From: Cylindrotheca closterium
Taxonomy: Eukaryota; Bacillariophyta; Bacillariophyceae; Bacillariales; Bacillariaceae
Length of the DNA: 64,000 nucleotides
Assembly: GCA_933822405.4 (NCBI GenBank)
Contig: CAKOGP040001936.1
Coordinates: forward strand, 210,898-274,897
Direction of reading: 5' to 3'
Shown here piece after piece: positions 11,446-23,020 of the stretch. Position numbers and translations under genes: made by a program. The notes under the pieces are model-generated. The model had not been told where the DNA came from, ran no database searches, and worked only from the letters and a program-made list of their open reading frames with translations. Position 1 is the first letter of the stretch; each line of letters starts with the position of its first letter.

Positions 11446-11662
11446 GATGGAATAGTGCTGACTTGGAGTTAGGAGAGGGACAGTGAATCTCCTATTTAGC
11501 TCTTTCGTTATTTTTCTTTCCTTTCGACGAGCAGGAATTGAACTTGAAAAAGAGCGAGCCGCTGTCTTTCAGCGCCGCGCCGGCATATTTAATTTGAAAT
11601 TCATGTCACTTTTCTGGTATCAATTTTCACAACGGACCATCTTGTTTCTGAAAGCATTCACC

Positions 11663-11923
11663 ATGGCTTGTCACTACAAGGGTACCACGAACGGCTTCTA
11701 TCATGCTGGCCTCGACAGGGCTACAATGAGTAAGCCTCCTTTCGGATGGTAAGCAATAGAAAAATTCCTTTCAGTAACGGGCTTACCTGAGACCCCTACC
11801 GGAATTCGCCGTCAATGTTTCAAAAAATGAAAGTCATTTCTATTATTTATATTTACAGCAAGATCTATTCTCGCTACTATCGATGACTGTTTGAATGCGG
11901 CTCGAGAGAAGCAGTTTGGGTGA
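11663..11923 (+). CDS. possible 43-residue spliced ORF
   Basis: A weak candidate. ATG at 11663 sits in a CACCATGG context. Exon 11663-11729 joins exon 11859-11923 through a GTAAGC donor and a pyrimidine-rich TTTACAG acceptor, giving a 43-residue peptide that begins MACHYKGTTNGFYHAGLD and ends REKQFG. Splicing avoids the stop that would follow 29 residues. It ends 12 bases before the convergent STIMATE-family stop. No family is recognised, and it could equally be part of an untranslated region. Confidence 0.3.
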
Positions 11924-11935
11924 ATGAATCATCGA

Positions 11936-12857
11936 TCATACCATGCGAGTGTTCGTCCAACTTGGTGTGGAATTGTATTCAGGATCTTCTTGCTTTTCTT
12001 CTTCAGCCAACAGATTTTCATTTTTCCCATCGTTGTCGATTGCTGTACCATCCGGATCATCTTCATGCGCAGAAGCATGCCCGGCATCAGCCTTGAGGAA
12101 ATGGTCTGCGATCCAAAAGTAAATGACGTTCAAGAAACCGGGAAAGAAGATCATGACGAATAACAATTCGAATCTGATATTGACTTGAAATGGTTCAAAA
12201 AGTATGCCTCCAAAGAATGCTAGTGGCTCTGCAAAGAATACCATGGTGTAGTAGATGATAACCTTGGCAATCGATTGAATGATGATCCAGACTAAAACTT
12301 GATTGAACCAATGGATTAGCCCCCCAGGGCCTTCATACACACCATTGTGTTTCAATGATGCCCAATCGTAACGATTTGCCAAAATATCGATCACCTTCAA
12401 GAACCACACAGCCAGCACTAGCCCCAGAGTGGTATCCACCAAATAACAGATGCCATACCACGCGCATTGATCATTCAATGTTCCACCAGCCGCAACATTC
12501 TCAATGATGACTGCCGCAATAAACTAAAAAGAGGCAAACATATAGAATATACTTGTCATTAGCAATGAAAACGGCCGAGCATTGGAATTCATACATCACA
12601 CTGTCAATGTGTTGACTTACCATGTTGCAGACGTGTGCATAACACGCGCCAAGGCCTTGTTTCGACACGTCCAACATCCAGGTTCGAAATTTCCGCCTCG
12701 GTCGCTCAAAGTGTCGCTTGAACCACAGCGACAGCAACGCTGCAATCGCAAGTACTAGTTGCACAGCAATGGTGAAGAAGTCATCACTGTCATACACCTT
12801 GCAGACTTCTTCGAGTTCTTCCTCCACATAATCGTCTGCCACTGCGTCGTCTGCCAT
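11936..12857 (-). CDS. STIMATE (TMEM110) family multi-pass membrane protein
   Basis: Exons 12621-12857 and 11936-12523 join through a 97-base intron (GTAAGT donor, TTTTTAG acceptor) into 274 residues. The family blocks are visible: LDVSKQGLGACYAHVCNM, then CAWYGICYLVDTTLG, a W-SL block, and FVMIFFPGFLNVIYFWIADH. Human STIMATE is an ER membrane protein that helps STIM1 at ER-plasma membrane contacts; plant and algal members are poorly studied. At least four to five hydrophobic helices are seen. The N-terminus is acidic and the C-terminus is acidic and disordered, so both probably face the cytosol. Family assignment is by motif order; the contact-site role is carried over by inference only. Confidence 0.82.
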
Positions 12858-13996
12858 TGTTGTTGAATTTTACAGTGTTATACTCTGAACTTTCAAACAC
12901 ACATGTAATAGGACTCGAAAGTGCCAATGTCTTGATGAAAGGGATGAACTTGTTTCGGTCGCCAAGTTTGAGAATGGGTTGGAGTGGATGCTGATATTAC
13001 TGACGATACAATACTGTATATTACGGTATGATGTAACTTGTACACAAAGACGACTCCACGCGAAAGAGTGGATGTTTGTCTTCAAAAATAGGCAGGCTTT
13101 CGCTCGCTGGCCTGTCATTTTTTTACTGGCCAGATTTAGTCTTGGCGGACAATGAATCGATTCATTCGATGATGGACCACATTTTGTATGGTGGTACTGG
13201 TACTGTATGATACCCCGGTACGTCCGGTGGTACCGGTACTGCACGTGTACGGTACAACAAATGAATTGACTCATTGACTCACTCTACAGCTGTTGAACTA
13301 ATTTTTGGTTTCCCCCTTTGTCGAATGTATGTACACGTATGGCACTGCTGGTTGCTGTGGAACTGGCACCAATCATGGTTCCAGCCAATTGTTGCAATCA
13401 TACGACTAGCTAGAATCTAGTAGTACTACCGGTGGTACCTAGTGGTAGTGGTAGCAAGTCAATGAGTTTCGGCAAATTGTACTGTAACTTGCTCTATTTC
13501 TCCAAAAAACCAATGATCACGAATCAATTTTGGGCGAGACAAGTCTTCGGACACCGACTTGTTAATCAGATTCTCTCGCACACATCGCCATTTGCAGTCC
13601 TGGTTTGCCGTTCCCAGTCTGCAGTGACAATAATACAAGTACGAGTACTGTGTTGGTATTTTCATAGCAATCCATTTTCCTTACCCCCATCATCAATCAA
13701 AACATTACCATACAGCTATTCTGTTTTTCTTCATCGAGAAGGACTGTTAGAATAAGCATCTTCGGCGCGCGTTGTTTGCAATCTCACGATATCGAACCTT
13801 TTTCGAGACTTTGTCTGGATTTTGCGACAAATCTTTTGACTTGAACGAGATTTGCAAGTTGCAACGAGATAATACGAGCTACACAAGTCGCGCTGTATTC
13901 AGCTTCGGTTCCAAGTTATTATTCTGGAGCAGTATGGCGCATCGGATAAGCCCGTCTACTTCGACGACGCGACAATTGACGAGAACAAAATACTCA
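12858..13996. other. intergenic, divergent promoter region with GTAC palindromes
   Basis: About 1.1 kb between two divergent starts. GTAC/GGTACC palindromes cluster at 13190-13260 and again at 13328-13345 and 13421-13448. The sequence just before the Pro-Thr-repeat start is open in frame from 13772 without an ATG until 13934, so part of it may be 5' leader. No other gene is seen. Confidence 0.5.
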
Positions 13997-16175
13997 ATGA
14001 GTAGCTTCCGAATACTTTTCTTTTTTGTCTTCGCAGTTGAATCGGTCAAGGCGAATGCGTTTTTTGAACCGACGCCAACAGAGCCACCAGTGAATATTCT
14101 ATGGACAGATGATGACGTCGTTGTAAATACGGCAAACACTACAACAACGTCAATACCAACCACTAGCCCAATACAGAGTCCACCTCCTCCTACTCTTGCT
14201 CCAGTTGTCCCACCTACACCATTTCCTTCAAAGGCACCTACCAAGAGACCTACAAAGGCGCCTACACAGAATCCAACGCCAGGCCCGACTCCCTTTCCCA
14301 CGCCACCTCCGACTCCATTGCCCACAAAGCTTCCCACTCCATTGCCAACCAAGAACCCCACTCCGTTGCCAACTAAGAACCCAACCCCAGCGCCCACAAA
14401 GGCTCCCACAAAGGCACCAACCCCGGGACCAACTGCAGCACCATCGCAAAGTCCAACTAGGAGACCAACTCGGCTTCCATCCTCAGCGCCATCGAGGATA
14501 CCAACACCAAACCCAACCAAGGCTCCAACACAAACTCCGTCTCGATTCCCAACTGGAAGGCCGTCGGTCTCACCAACCAGAGAGAATTCTTCCTTACCAA
14601 CCCCGTCTCCTAGTATTTCCCCGACAGATGTTGCATCTGTTCCACCAACTCAGTTTCCTAGTCAGGAACCATCCAAAATCCCGACCACGCAACCATCCAA
14701 AATGCCAACCAACATTCCGTCGATATCGCCCACTGTATCCCCGGCGCCATCGAGCAATCCAACGACGCCTCAACCATCTTCGCTGCCATCGTTTGGTCCA
14801 ACTATGCAGCCAAGTTATGAACCCAGCTCGTTGCCGTCGAGTTCGCCTTCTCAGTCACCCTCTTTACCCCAACAAGAAGTCTTGATTGTCTCGTTCATGA
14901 CGCTTGCACCATATCGATCAACATCTGTGTTGTCCGGTACTTCTTCTATCGCATTTGAACGGGCAACCCGGGAGCATGTGTTTCAACAAATTAAGCTGTT
15001 GGATATTGAACCAGAACTTTTGGAATTGAGTGTTCAGACTGACATCAAAACCCAAGTCCCACCGGAGGCTCCCAGTGCGGCCGATCAATCGAACGATGCA
15101 AGATTGCTACAGAACGCCAGGTTTGCAAACAATTCGCTGATTGTGGAATTTAATGTATTTGTAACCTTTCGCTCTATGAGCAACGACCACGATTTGGATG
15201 AGTTCGTCTTTTCTGCTTGGGATGCACCCGGTGAGAAGGAATCATTTATCAATCGCTTGAAATCGCTCTCTTCGTTTTTCCAAAATATCGAGGAGGTCAA
15301 CGTAGAAGTTGAGGGCTTTATACCAAAGAGACCTGATCCAGTCGATCTTGCTGAAGATGGACCAGATATTGCGGTGATTGCGGGGGGTGCTGGTGGTGGT
15401 GCGCTGTTGCTTCTCTTGTGCGGCTACTTGTACGTCCGAAACAAGAGCGAGAAGGAAGGGATAAATGACTATGATCAAACCAAGGCAACGACACAATCTG
15501 GTCAAAGAATAGCGGCCGAAATTTTGGTGGAACCACAAGATGAAGTCAGTACGCTTGGTGACCCAATGTTTGCTCCGGGAGGTATGCTTATTGGGAGTCT
15601 GGAAAAGGACGAAGTCACTGCAAGGTAAGCACGAGTATGAGTCAATGTGAAGTCTTAAAGCTTCAACATATATACTCATCCAACTGCAATGTTCTGATTC
15701 TAGTGTCGGCGACGACTATGACTATGCCAGACAATATCGAAACGAACGGAATCCAGCCTCACTGGCTGGAGACCGGTCAAGACTAATGTCAGAAGACTAT
15801 ACAAAGTCTTCGTCTGTGAATTCTGCCACCATGATGTCGAAACTAGGGCGTATGGGCGAATCGCTATTTGCTGACGATGCTTCCTTTGAACAGCAATTCG
15901 CTCAACCGGAAGAGCGATTCGACGTTGTTGCACCTGCTGGAAAACTAGGGATGGTGATTGACACACCCAACGGCGGCTTCCCGGTGGTCCATGCTATTAA
16001 AGACACAAGTGTTCTGTCGGACAGGGTGCGTGTTGGCGACCGTCTACTCTCGGTGGACGGGGATGACTGTACCGCAATGACAGCTATGCAAGTGTCAAAG
16101 CTAATCAGTCTCAAATCCGAGAAACCTGCTCGTGTTCTTGTATTCGCTCGCTCTAATGCGAGTCCAACCGCGTAA
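13997..16175 (+). CDS. Pro-Thr-repeat cell-surface protein with cytoplasmic PDZ domain
   Basis: Exons 13997-15624 and 15704-16175 (79-base intron, GTAAGC...CTAG). The ATG at 13997 gives a good signal peptide ([19 protein letters not shown]); an in-frame ATG at 13934 would add 21 residues and hide it. About 240 residues of short Pro-Thr/Ser repeats (PTKAPT, PTPFPT and similar) follow, a style common in diatom frustule and surface proteins. Next comes a folded region of roughly 150 residues, then one transmembrane helix ([20 protein letters not shown]) and a cytoplasmic tail. The tail, on exon 2, ends in a PDZ domain with the carboxylate loop seen as GKLGMVI, followed by the [10 protein letters not shown] block. 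The layout suggests a link between wall and cytoplasm; that is inference. Confidence 0.85.
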
Positions 16176-16302
16176 CGACGAACGAGACACAAACCAAGAA
16201 GAGTGTTCATATCTGTGTGATTTTTGTATAGACTATTTGAGCTGTCATGAACTGTGGATTCCAAGTCTAGAGGTTAAATTTCTAGAGTATGAAAGTAGAG
16301 AA

Positions 16303-17348
16303 TTAGAGTGGCACTTGTCCAGTGGTCCCGTACTTTTCAATGTATTCCTTTTGACCTCGGGACAACGTCTTCGAGATTGGCGAGTTGATCTTAGCGAAGT
16401 CTCCCCAACCGGTACTCATTACTGGAGCGACAGCAGCCACTAGTTCATCTATTTCTGGCGCCGCGGCAGCTTCGGGCTCAGCAATCGGAGCTGGAGGTGC
16501 AACAGGAGCTGCTGGTGGGGGTGGAGGAGTAGCTTCGACTACTGGGGCGGCTGGTTCTTCGACAGGAGTAGGAGCGGCAGGTACCTCTGCTACGAAATTA
16601 GCAAACGCTGCAATATCATCTGACTCTTCGACTGTGACCATGATTGGAGTTCCAACGGCAATATCATCTTTCTCATTGTAAAAAATAAGTTGGTGATTTT
16701 ATATGTGGATTTGTCTGTCTTCACTTATATCGTTCAAAACTTACCTCCTCCAGCGTCCATGAGAATCTTGGCAACAAAACCTTCGTCTTGAGCTTCAAAG
16801 TCCATGGAGGCTTTGTCCTAGTGGTCGTTGGAATTGTAAGATTAGAACAAATTAGGGTTTGGGTCTGCACAAAGAGCCACCAACAATCATAATGAGCGAA
16901 AGAGTCCCTTTCGATTCTTAGCAACGTACCGTTTCAATTTTGGCAAGAGGCTCCCCTGCAGAAAATTCGGACCCTTCTGAAACGTACCACTCAGCCAGAA
17001 CTCCCGTTTCCATTGTCTGTAAAGATACGAAGTCCGTCGGTTAATACATCTATGTCATCTTGCGCCAATCAAAACAGAACAGTCAAAATTCTCACTTACT
17101 GGCGATAGAGCTGGCATTCCGACCACCTTTTAATTGTTTGTCAATATGAGAGGAGTCATGAGGGCATAAAAGAGCATCGTCAGAATAATGCTTACCAAGT
17201 GATATGGGAGATCGTCCTCACCAACAGCTATCGATCGGGAGAAGGATCGTACGGCAGCTACTCTCTTGGAGTGTTGAAGCGAGAGGGAAGAAGAACGAGC
17301 AGCAACTCTTGACAAATGTGACAATCGGCAGATAGATGTGGAAGCCAT
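16303..17348 (-). CDS. short mitochondrial lipoyl-domain protein (E2/E3BP-like, no catalytic domain), 5 exons
   Basis: Exons on the minus strand: 17196-17348, 17100-17126, 16930-17016, 16745-16817 and 16303-16667, total 234 residues. The second exon is only 27 bases. Residues 1-45 (MASTSICRLSHLSRVAARSS and on) resemble a mitochondrial presequence. A biotinyl/lipoyl domain follows: VGMPALSPTMETG, then IETDKASMDF with the Lys that carries lipoate, then VGTPIMVTVEES. It is like the N-terminus of pyruvate dehydrogenase E2 or protein X. After an Ala/Pro-rich linker the protein ends within 40 residues (ISKTLSRGQKEYIEKYG). The subunit-binding domain and the acetyltransferase domain of E2 are absent. 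It may be a swinging-arm accessory or a lipoyl carrier. Residue continuity at every junction supports the model. Confidence 0.8.
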
Positions 17349-19436
17349 TTTTCCTCGATATTTTATTGGATAAAATTGATTCTGGATTTCTGATATTTCA
17401 AGCTCGGTCTCGCGATTCTGTCTACTGAGTCTTGATCGATTGTTAGGTGCAACAAGGGAGTCAGTTGGAATATGTTTTCAGCCACAACAAAAATCAAAAT
17501 CTTTTGTTGGCTTCTATTCTCGTTGAGCGAAGTTCTCGGCAGCAAAACGGCAGAAGATCGCCGATGACGGACGACACGCAGAATTTCAGAGGTGGTCGGA
17601 TGGGTCAATCATCAGTTTATGTTTTGAAGGAAGGACAGACGACAATGTCAAGGTCCAATCATCCAGTGTCAACATTGTCAATCACAATCATCACAATTCG
17701 CAACTCATTCCTCATTCCATTCAGTGCTTAGTACAAAGATTATTTTGGGTCCAAGTGGTACAGGAGATCGCTATTATCTTCCGCACTGTAGTACGAGAAG
17801 TAACTACTATAATATACTCTTGCATCAGCTAGTATTACTATCAGCCAGCTATTAGTACGAACATTGTGCTGCTAATCACTACTACATCTATCAGCCAGCC
17901 AGTCAGCCCGCCCTATTGGGTGAAGGATCGAATTACTTGTGCCTCCCGACCAAACTATGTTGGCACTACCCATTACAATGAAATAGCAGTAGATCTAAAA
18001 GCGCGGTTGTTTGTTTGGGAAGCTGCGGAGCCAAGTGGTGAAAGAAGTATTTTGAATTTTGCCGGAGTGCGGTGCTGTGACCTTGTTTAGCGTGAATGTT
18101 TAGCGTGGATTTGGACCTATCAAAGTACTTTAACGCTAAACATGAATTGGATGAACGAAGTGCAGACGACGATATTCAAATACCCAAATTTCACACTCAC
18201 CACAATGGATGACAATTCAACTCTACACTGGCTTAGAATTAGATTGAATTTTGTAGTCGAATGTTAATATATTGTATTCTATCTTGTTGTGGATGTCATG
18301 GGAGGAGGTCGTTGCCTAGATACAACTGGAAACCTGGTCACTCCCCCTCCTGATAGGGCAAGCAACAGGCAGTGCACACCAATAATTCAGCCATGATCTG
18401 TAGGTTTTCGTCATATTTGATTTGCCAGGCGGGTTGTCACTTTCCTCGTTATTCTTTCATGTATCATCTTTGAGCGCTATTTTGAGGAAGCATGCTGGCT
18501 TGTAGGTATAAATCACTGGAGAATTGTCGCCAAGCAATTGCTGCTGCTACCCCTGCCTGAAACCTTGTATTGCATCAGCTACAGTCGTAAGTGCCTTCAT
18601 ATGCTGTGCATTCTTGGTATCTCATACAATTCGCCTGAAAGCTCCCCAGTTCGGATTTCTTTCACTCTGCTCACTTGATGACAGGCAGCGCCCATGCTGA
18701 TTTGCAAGCCAACTAGAAGATTGACAAAACAACCTCATCCCATTTGCCATCCGCTTCGTCGTCTGGAAATCTTAGATGCTCTCATTTTTTCAGTCTGCAC
18801 AGTGGACGACAGCGCTCATGCCGATCTTCAAAGCCAACGAGCAAGGAGATAGCAAAACAATATTATTCCCCTTGCGGGCACCACTGACTCCAGTTGTATC
18901 AGCTCGTTCGTTTCAGCCCCCATGGCGGAAGATTGTTGGCGAAACGCATGTTTCTTCCTCTGCTTCAGTTCCAATCTTGTCTTCTTAATCATTTGATGGC
19001 TCGGTTTTGGGTAACAAGGCTCGCCAGCAGCCCCGTGGCTTCACCTCGTTGGATTACAAGAAATACACATCACAATTGCCAACTTCTGAAGCAGCTGTCA
19101 CCATCAGTCTATTCTTTGTCTCCTGATCTCAGTTTCATTTGTTGTTCGCTATGAGGAAGCTTGTGAAAACAAGTAGCTACAGTATGGTTTTAAATGATTC
19201 GGTTCACGATTTTGTAGTGTCATCCATCATCTTATGTATCCGGGGTACTTTGGGGCGTCTGATCATGGGCCAAATTTTGAAAATAGTTTTACGTGCAAGG
19301 AAGCACCGTTTTGTCTGACGAAAGGGCATGAAGTCCAATCAGTCAAACTACGAAAATTGTAACCATCTGCCCATCGCATCGCATCGTATGATATCAATAT
19401 CACAGTCTTCAAGACACAACCCTGTCGATAAAAACC
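17349..19436. other. 2.1-kb region without a recognisable gene
   Basis: The largest gene-poor stretch outside the mobile element. It contains a hairpin-capable inverted pair (TGTTTAGCGT near 18095, ACGCTAAACAT near 18131) and two diverged copies of a roughly 90-base unit about 105 bases apart (around 18685 and 18790). ORFs here are short with no known domain. A non-coding RNA or old mobile fragment is possible but not shown. Confidence 0.45.
18680..18875. repeat. imperfect tandem duplication, about 105-base period
   Basis: Two diverged units share TCTGC.CA, CAGCGC.CATGC.GAT, AAGCCAAC and GCAAAACAA-type blocks in the same order. The offset is about 105 bases. No coding potential is obvious in either copy. 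Confidence 0.45.
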
Positions 19437-20804
19437 ATGACAACCACTGTCACATCGTCAATTTTTTTTTCCCTCATGGTTGTTTCGCAACTTCTCAGAC
19501 AGCGAGCTTTCCAAGCTCATGCGTTCTGCTCTCTGAACTGCCGACAACAGAAATTCCCCAGCACAAACAAGCAATTCATTCGTCTCCTTGCTAGCGCTAC
19601 AGGCACCCAATACACGGATGAAGCACTGGGAGAAGCCAGGCGAAAACTAGAGGAAGCAGTGAAACTATACGAAGCGAATGTCAAAGCAACCCCGCCAAAT
19701 GTTGACCTAATTCTTCGCGAGCTGGAGACTGAAGCAAGTGAACCAGACTTTTGGGAGACTTCGAACCAAGCACGAAACTCCCACGTAACATCACAGATCA
19801 GTCGTTATAGTCGCATTGTAGCAAGATTAAAAGAATGGGAAAGTCTAAAAGGGGATGGAGAGGTAGCAGTGGATATGTTGCTGTCAGAAGATGCCGATGA
19901 CTTCTTTTCAATCGAGGAGAAAGAATCCCTTTTGGAAGAACTCAAGGTGGCCAGCGAAAAGCTACTGGAAGACGGCAAACGATACGAGCTAGAGTTGTTA
20001 CTGAGCGGGCCATATGACGACCAACCTTGCAGAATTCTCTTGACAGCTGGAGCGGGAGGTACGGAAGCCAATGATTGGGTTGCTGACCTTCGGCGCATGT
20101 ATGAACGACACGCTTCTAAGATGGGTTTCGCCGTAACGCTGGAGGATGAGCAAGCAGGAGAAGTGGTTGGGTATAAAAGTGTCGAATTAATCGTTGATGG
20201 TGGAGCAAACCCATACGGGTGGTTCAAGGGAGAAAAGGGGGCGCACCGCCTGGTGCGGCTGTCCCCTTTCAATGCAAACAACAAACGACAAACTACTTTC
20301 GCGGGAGTTGATGTGGCGCCCATCTTTGTCGACGAAGCAACTTTTGACGACATCGATATTCCCGACAGTGAATTAGAGATCACCACCATGCGAAGTGGTG
20401 GAGCGGGTGGGCAAAACGTGAATAAGGTCAACTCGGCCGTCCGAATCAAGCACCTGCCCACAGGATTGGCTGTAAAGTGTACACAAGAGCGTAGCCAGGC
20501 GATGAATAAGGACATTGCAATGAAACGATTAAAGGCTCAGCTCTTGGCCATTGCCAAAGAACAAAGAGTCGCAGAAATCAAGGAAATTCACGGGGATCGA
20601 GTCGAAGCTGCCTGGGGTCAACAAATTCGAAACTATGTTCTCCACCCTTACAAGATGATTAAGGATCAACGGACAGGCTGGGAGACTAGTAACGTGCAGA
20701 ACTTCCTCGATGGCGACTTGGAATCTTGTATTGCTGAACTCCTCCGACACAATGCCCAAGAAGAACAGGATGCTAGCCTGCAAGAACCATCGACAGCGCA
20801 ATAG
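19437..20804 (+). CDS. peptide chain release factor 2, organellar
   Basis: Ends translation at UGA and UAA codons in an organelle. 455 residues, one exon. The tripeptide anticodon of the RF2 class is seen as SPF (near residue 276), and the catalytic GGQ lies in SGGAGGQNVNKVNS near residue 323. The typical RF2 C-terminus (YVLHPYKMIKDQRT) follows. The first 55 residues, MTTTVTSSIFFSLMVVSQLL then QAHAFCS, look like a signal peptide plus a plastid transit peptide with an AF cleavage context, so the chloroplast is the likely site. The mature part starts after the Thr/Ala stretch near residue 60. The frame is continuous: the programmed frameshift of bacterial prfB is not needed. Start context is AAAACCATGA. 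Confidence 0.9.
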   Translation: MTTTVTSSIFFSLMVVSQLLRQRAFQAHAFCSLNCRQQKFPSTNKQFIRLLASATGTQYTDEALGEARRKLEEAVKLYEANVKATPPNVDLILRELETEASEPDFWETSNQARNSHVTSQISRYSRIVARLKEWESLKGDGEVAVDMLLSEDADDFFSIEEKESLLEELKVASEKLLEDGKRYELELLLSGPYDDQPCRILLTAGAGGTEANDWVADLRRMYERHASKMGFAVTLEDEQAGEVVGYKSVELIVDGGANPYGWFKGEKGAHRLVRLSPFNANNKRQTTFAGVDVAPIFVDEATFDDIDIPDSELEITTMRSGGAGGQNVNKVNSAVRIKHLPTGLAVKCTQERSQAMNKDIAMKRLKAQLLAIAKEQRVAEIKEIHGDRVEAAWGQQIRNYVLHPYKMIKDQRTGWETSNVQNFLDGDLESCIAELLRHNAQEEQDASLQEPSTAQ

Positions 20805-21038
20805 CATTGGGTAGGATTTGGCGATACCATCGTGGATAAATCACTGTAGAAAGCCCACGCTGCTGACACAAAACGATTGGTCGGAGGGATGATCTGGTCT
20901 CTTTAAAAGGAAAGTGTTCCTGTCGCCCTTGTTTTGTTGCTACTCCACAGTATGCTACTTCGCGAATTACTATGTCTCGACTATATTAATAATATAGAGA
21001 TATTACATCTTACGTGAAATTGCACCTAGTTCTAGAGC

Positions 21039-22881
21039 TCACTTTCTATTCTTTATTGCATCTCGGATTACTTTGAACCGCTGGACACATTGTTTTTTGG
21101 TTTTCCCCTCGACACTTTTGGCAATGCTTGCCCATCGCTCATTCTTGTCAATTGATGCAGGAAACTTCGCAAGAGCGGCTTGCAGCGCCTTGTCCTGTTC
21201 GTCAGACCAGGAATCTTCTGTCGAAGCACCATCTGTTGCCGGTGCATCTGTCGTTGCAGCAGCAGCATTTGTTCCATTTCGACTGGCCGTGGATGCCTTA
21301 TTCTGGTTGAATGTTTCGATGCACTCTTCTCGCGTTCGAGGCATCTCTGGGTGGCAAACATTATTGATATATGAAGCAATTTGGTCCCAACGGTTTGCTC
21401 CTCCAGGAGGGAACTTTTTCACACCCTTTGCCAATGTAGACATTTCATCTTTTGTGAAGGGCTTCTTTTTGGGACCTGTGGCGCTTTTGTCCGAATTTGT
21501 CGTGCTTGCGACTACTACAGGTGCCTCTTCTGCCTCTTTTTCCATATTCTTCACATTGTTCGCGCGTTTCCGGACGAGCTCTAGCACTTCTCCTGGTGAT
21601 GACTTCGAGTCCAGGTTTGTGTTCAACTTGGTGAGTTGTTCCCGATTTAAAGTGGAACAAATCATATCGACTTCGTCTTCCAATGCATGTTCGGACTCCA
21701 GCAAAGATGCCAACGCTTCACTAACATGGCGTCTGAAAACCTGCTTCGTCTTTCGAAGTAGTTTCTTCTCCTTTTCGCGTTGTAGTTTTTCCTCTTTCTT
21801 CCGTTCTTCAACTTCCTTTTGCTTCCGCTCCTCCGCAAGCCGTGATTCCTCTTCTTGCCGTTTCTTCTCGAGCGCCTCTTCTTCTCGCCGTCTTTGTTTC
21901 TCTTCCTTCTCTCTGATAAGCCTTTGTTTCTCTTGTAGTAGACGTGGATCTGCCGCCATTGCCCTTTCCAGTAAAGTTGTGATTCTAGACAACTCCTGCT
22001 GCTTTAATTTCTTGGCGCGTTTGTCAATTTCCTTTTGATACCATCTTTTCTCATATCTGGATTCTGCCTGCTCCAGCTGGTCCTGCGTCTCTAATTCTCG
22101 CGAGGCCTGCATCCCAAAGTCTCTCCATGACTCGAAGTGAGCCCAATAGTCGTAGAACTCTAAGCGAGAAAAGGTTAGAACAAGACATCTCGTACTGTAA
22201 CAGCGGATGGATCGAAGATAACTTACGATTTACTTCACCAATCGGTGTAGACTCGTCCCCCAATGAAAGTGGTTTCAGCATGCTAGTCCTGGAACTACGC
22301 GATTTCCTTCTGTTGCTCTTCTTGTTTGAGGTCGGCAATAATCTGGCATCAAAGTGAAGGTTTCTTTGGAAGCAGCTGCCAAAATCCTCGAAGAAGTTGT
22401 CGGTTTTCTCATCTGGTATACTCTCGTCAAATGGCATCTCTGTAGAGTCGTAGGCAAGCTTTTGTGTGCTCAAAATATCGAAAGCAGCCTTCACTTTGAG
22501 GAACACTGCATCTTCTTCTCCCCGACCTGACTTATCAGGGTGATATTTTAAGCAGGCTTTGCGATACGCCTTCTTGACATCGTCGGGAGACAAAGTGGCT
22601 TTGAAAGGCAGATGTAACACCTTGTAGTAATCCAAAGCGTCAAGATCTTGCTCCGAGAGGGAAAACAAGTCAATCGCAGGGGATTCACTTTCTTGGCTCT
22701 TGTCGTCGCTCTCTGAATCTTCATTTTCGTTGTCGTTGGGGTTGGAAGAAAAGTCGAAATCGTCGCTTAATGTGTGCACCGATTTGAATTCAGTAAAACC
22801 CTTTCCAACTGACTCAATGCAGATTGTTTCCAGGGTATCAGCCCAGTCCAAGGTAACTCCAGCCAGGGCAATCGACGGCAT
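21039..22881 (-). CDS. DNAJC2: DNAJC2/zuotin-like ribosome-associated J-protein with two SANT domains
   Basis: Part of the ribosome-associated complex that hands nascent chains to Hsp70, with a chromatin role in some lineages. Exons 22227-22881 and 21039-22159 (67-base intron, GTAAGT...TTAG) give 591 residues. The J-domain lies near residues 84-150 with HPDK intact. The zuotin-homology region follows, including FYDYWAHFESWRDF across the splice junction. A long, highly charged Lys/Glu/Arg helix leads to two SANT/Myb domains (near residues 448 and 536) at the C-terminus, as in human MPP11 and plant homologues; yeast zuotin lacks these. The ATG at 22881 is chosen because the open frame upstream overlaps the start of the divergent gene. 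Only 139 bases separate the two start codons, so the promoter is shared. Confidence 0.9.
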
Positions 22882-23020
22882 TCTTTTGTTGTGAGTTGTT
22901 GGGTGGTTTTGGGTCAATCCGTCAAACACCGTCAATGGTGAATGCGCACTATGTGCGCACAAAACAACTGCATTTGTCTGCGGATTGCAATTTTTGGTGA
23001 AACAGATATGACATTGCGGG

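Noticed and set aside
13879..14520. Minus-strand frame of Gly-Val repeats opposite the Pro-Thr repeats
   Set aside because: Direct reverse complement of the repeat coding sequence; start and end not gene-like.
19437..20804. Programmed frameshift as in bacterial prfB
   Set aside because: The frame is continuous from ATG to stop; no internal UGA with slippery site is seen.
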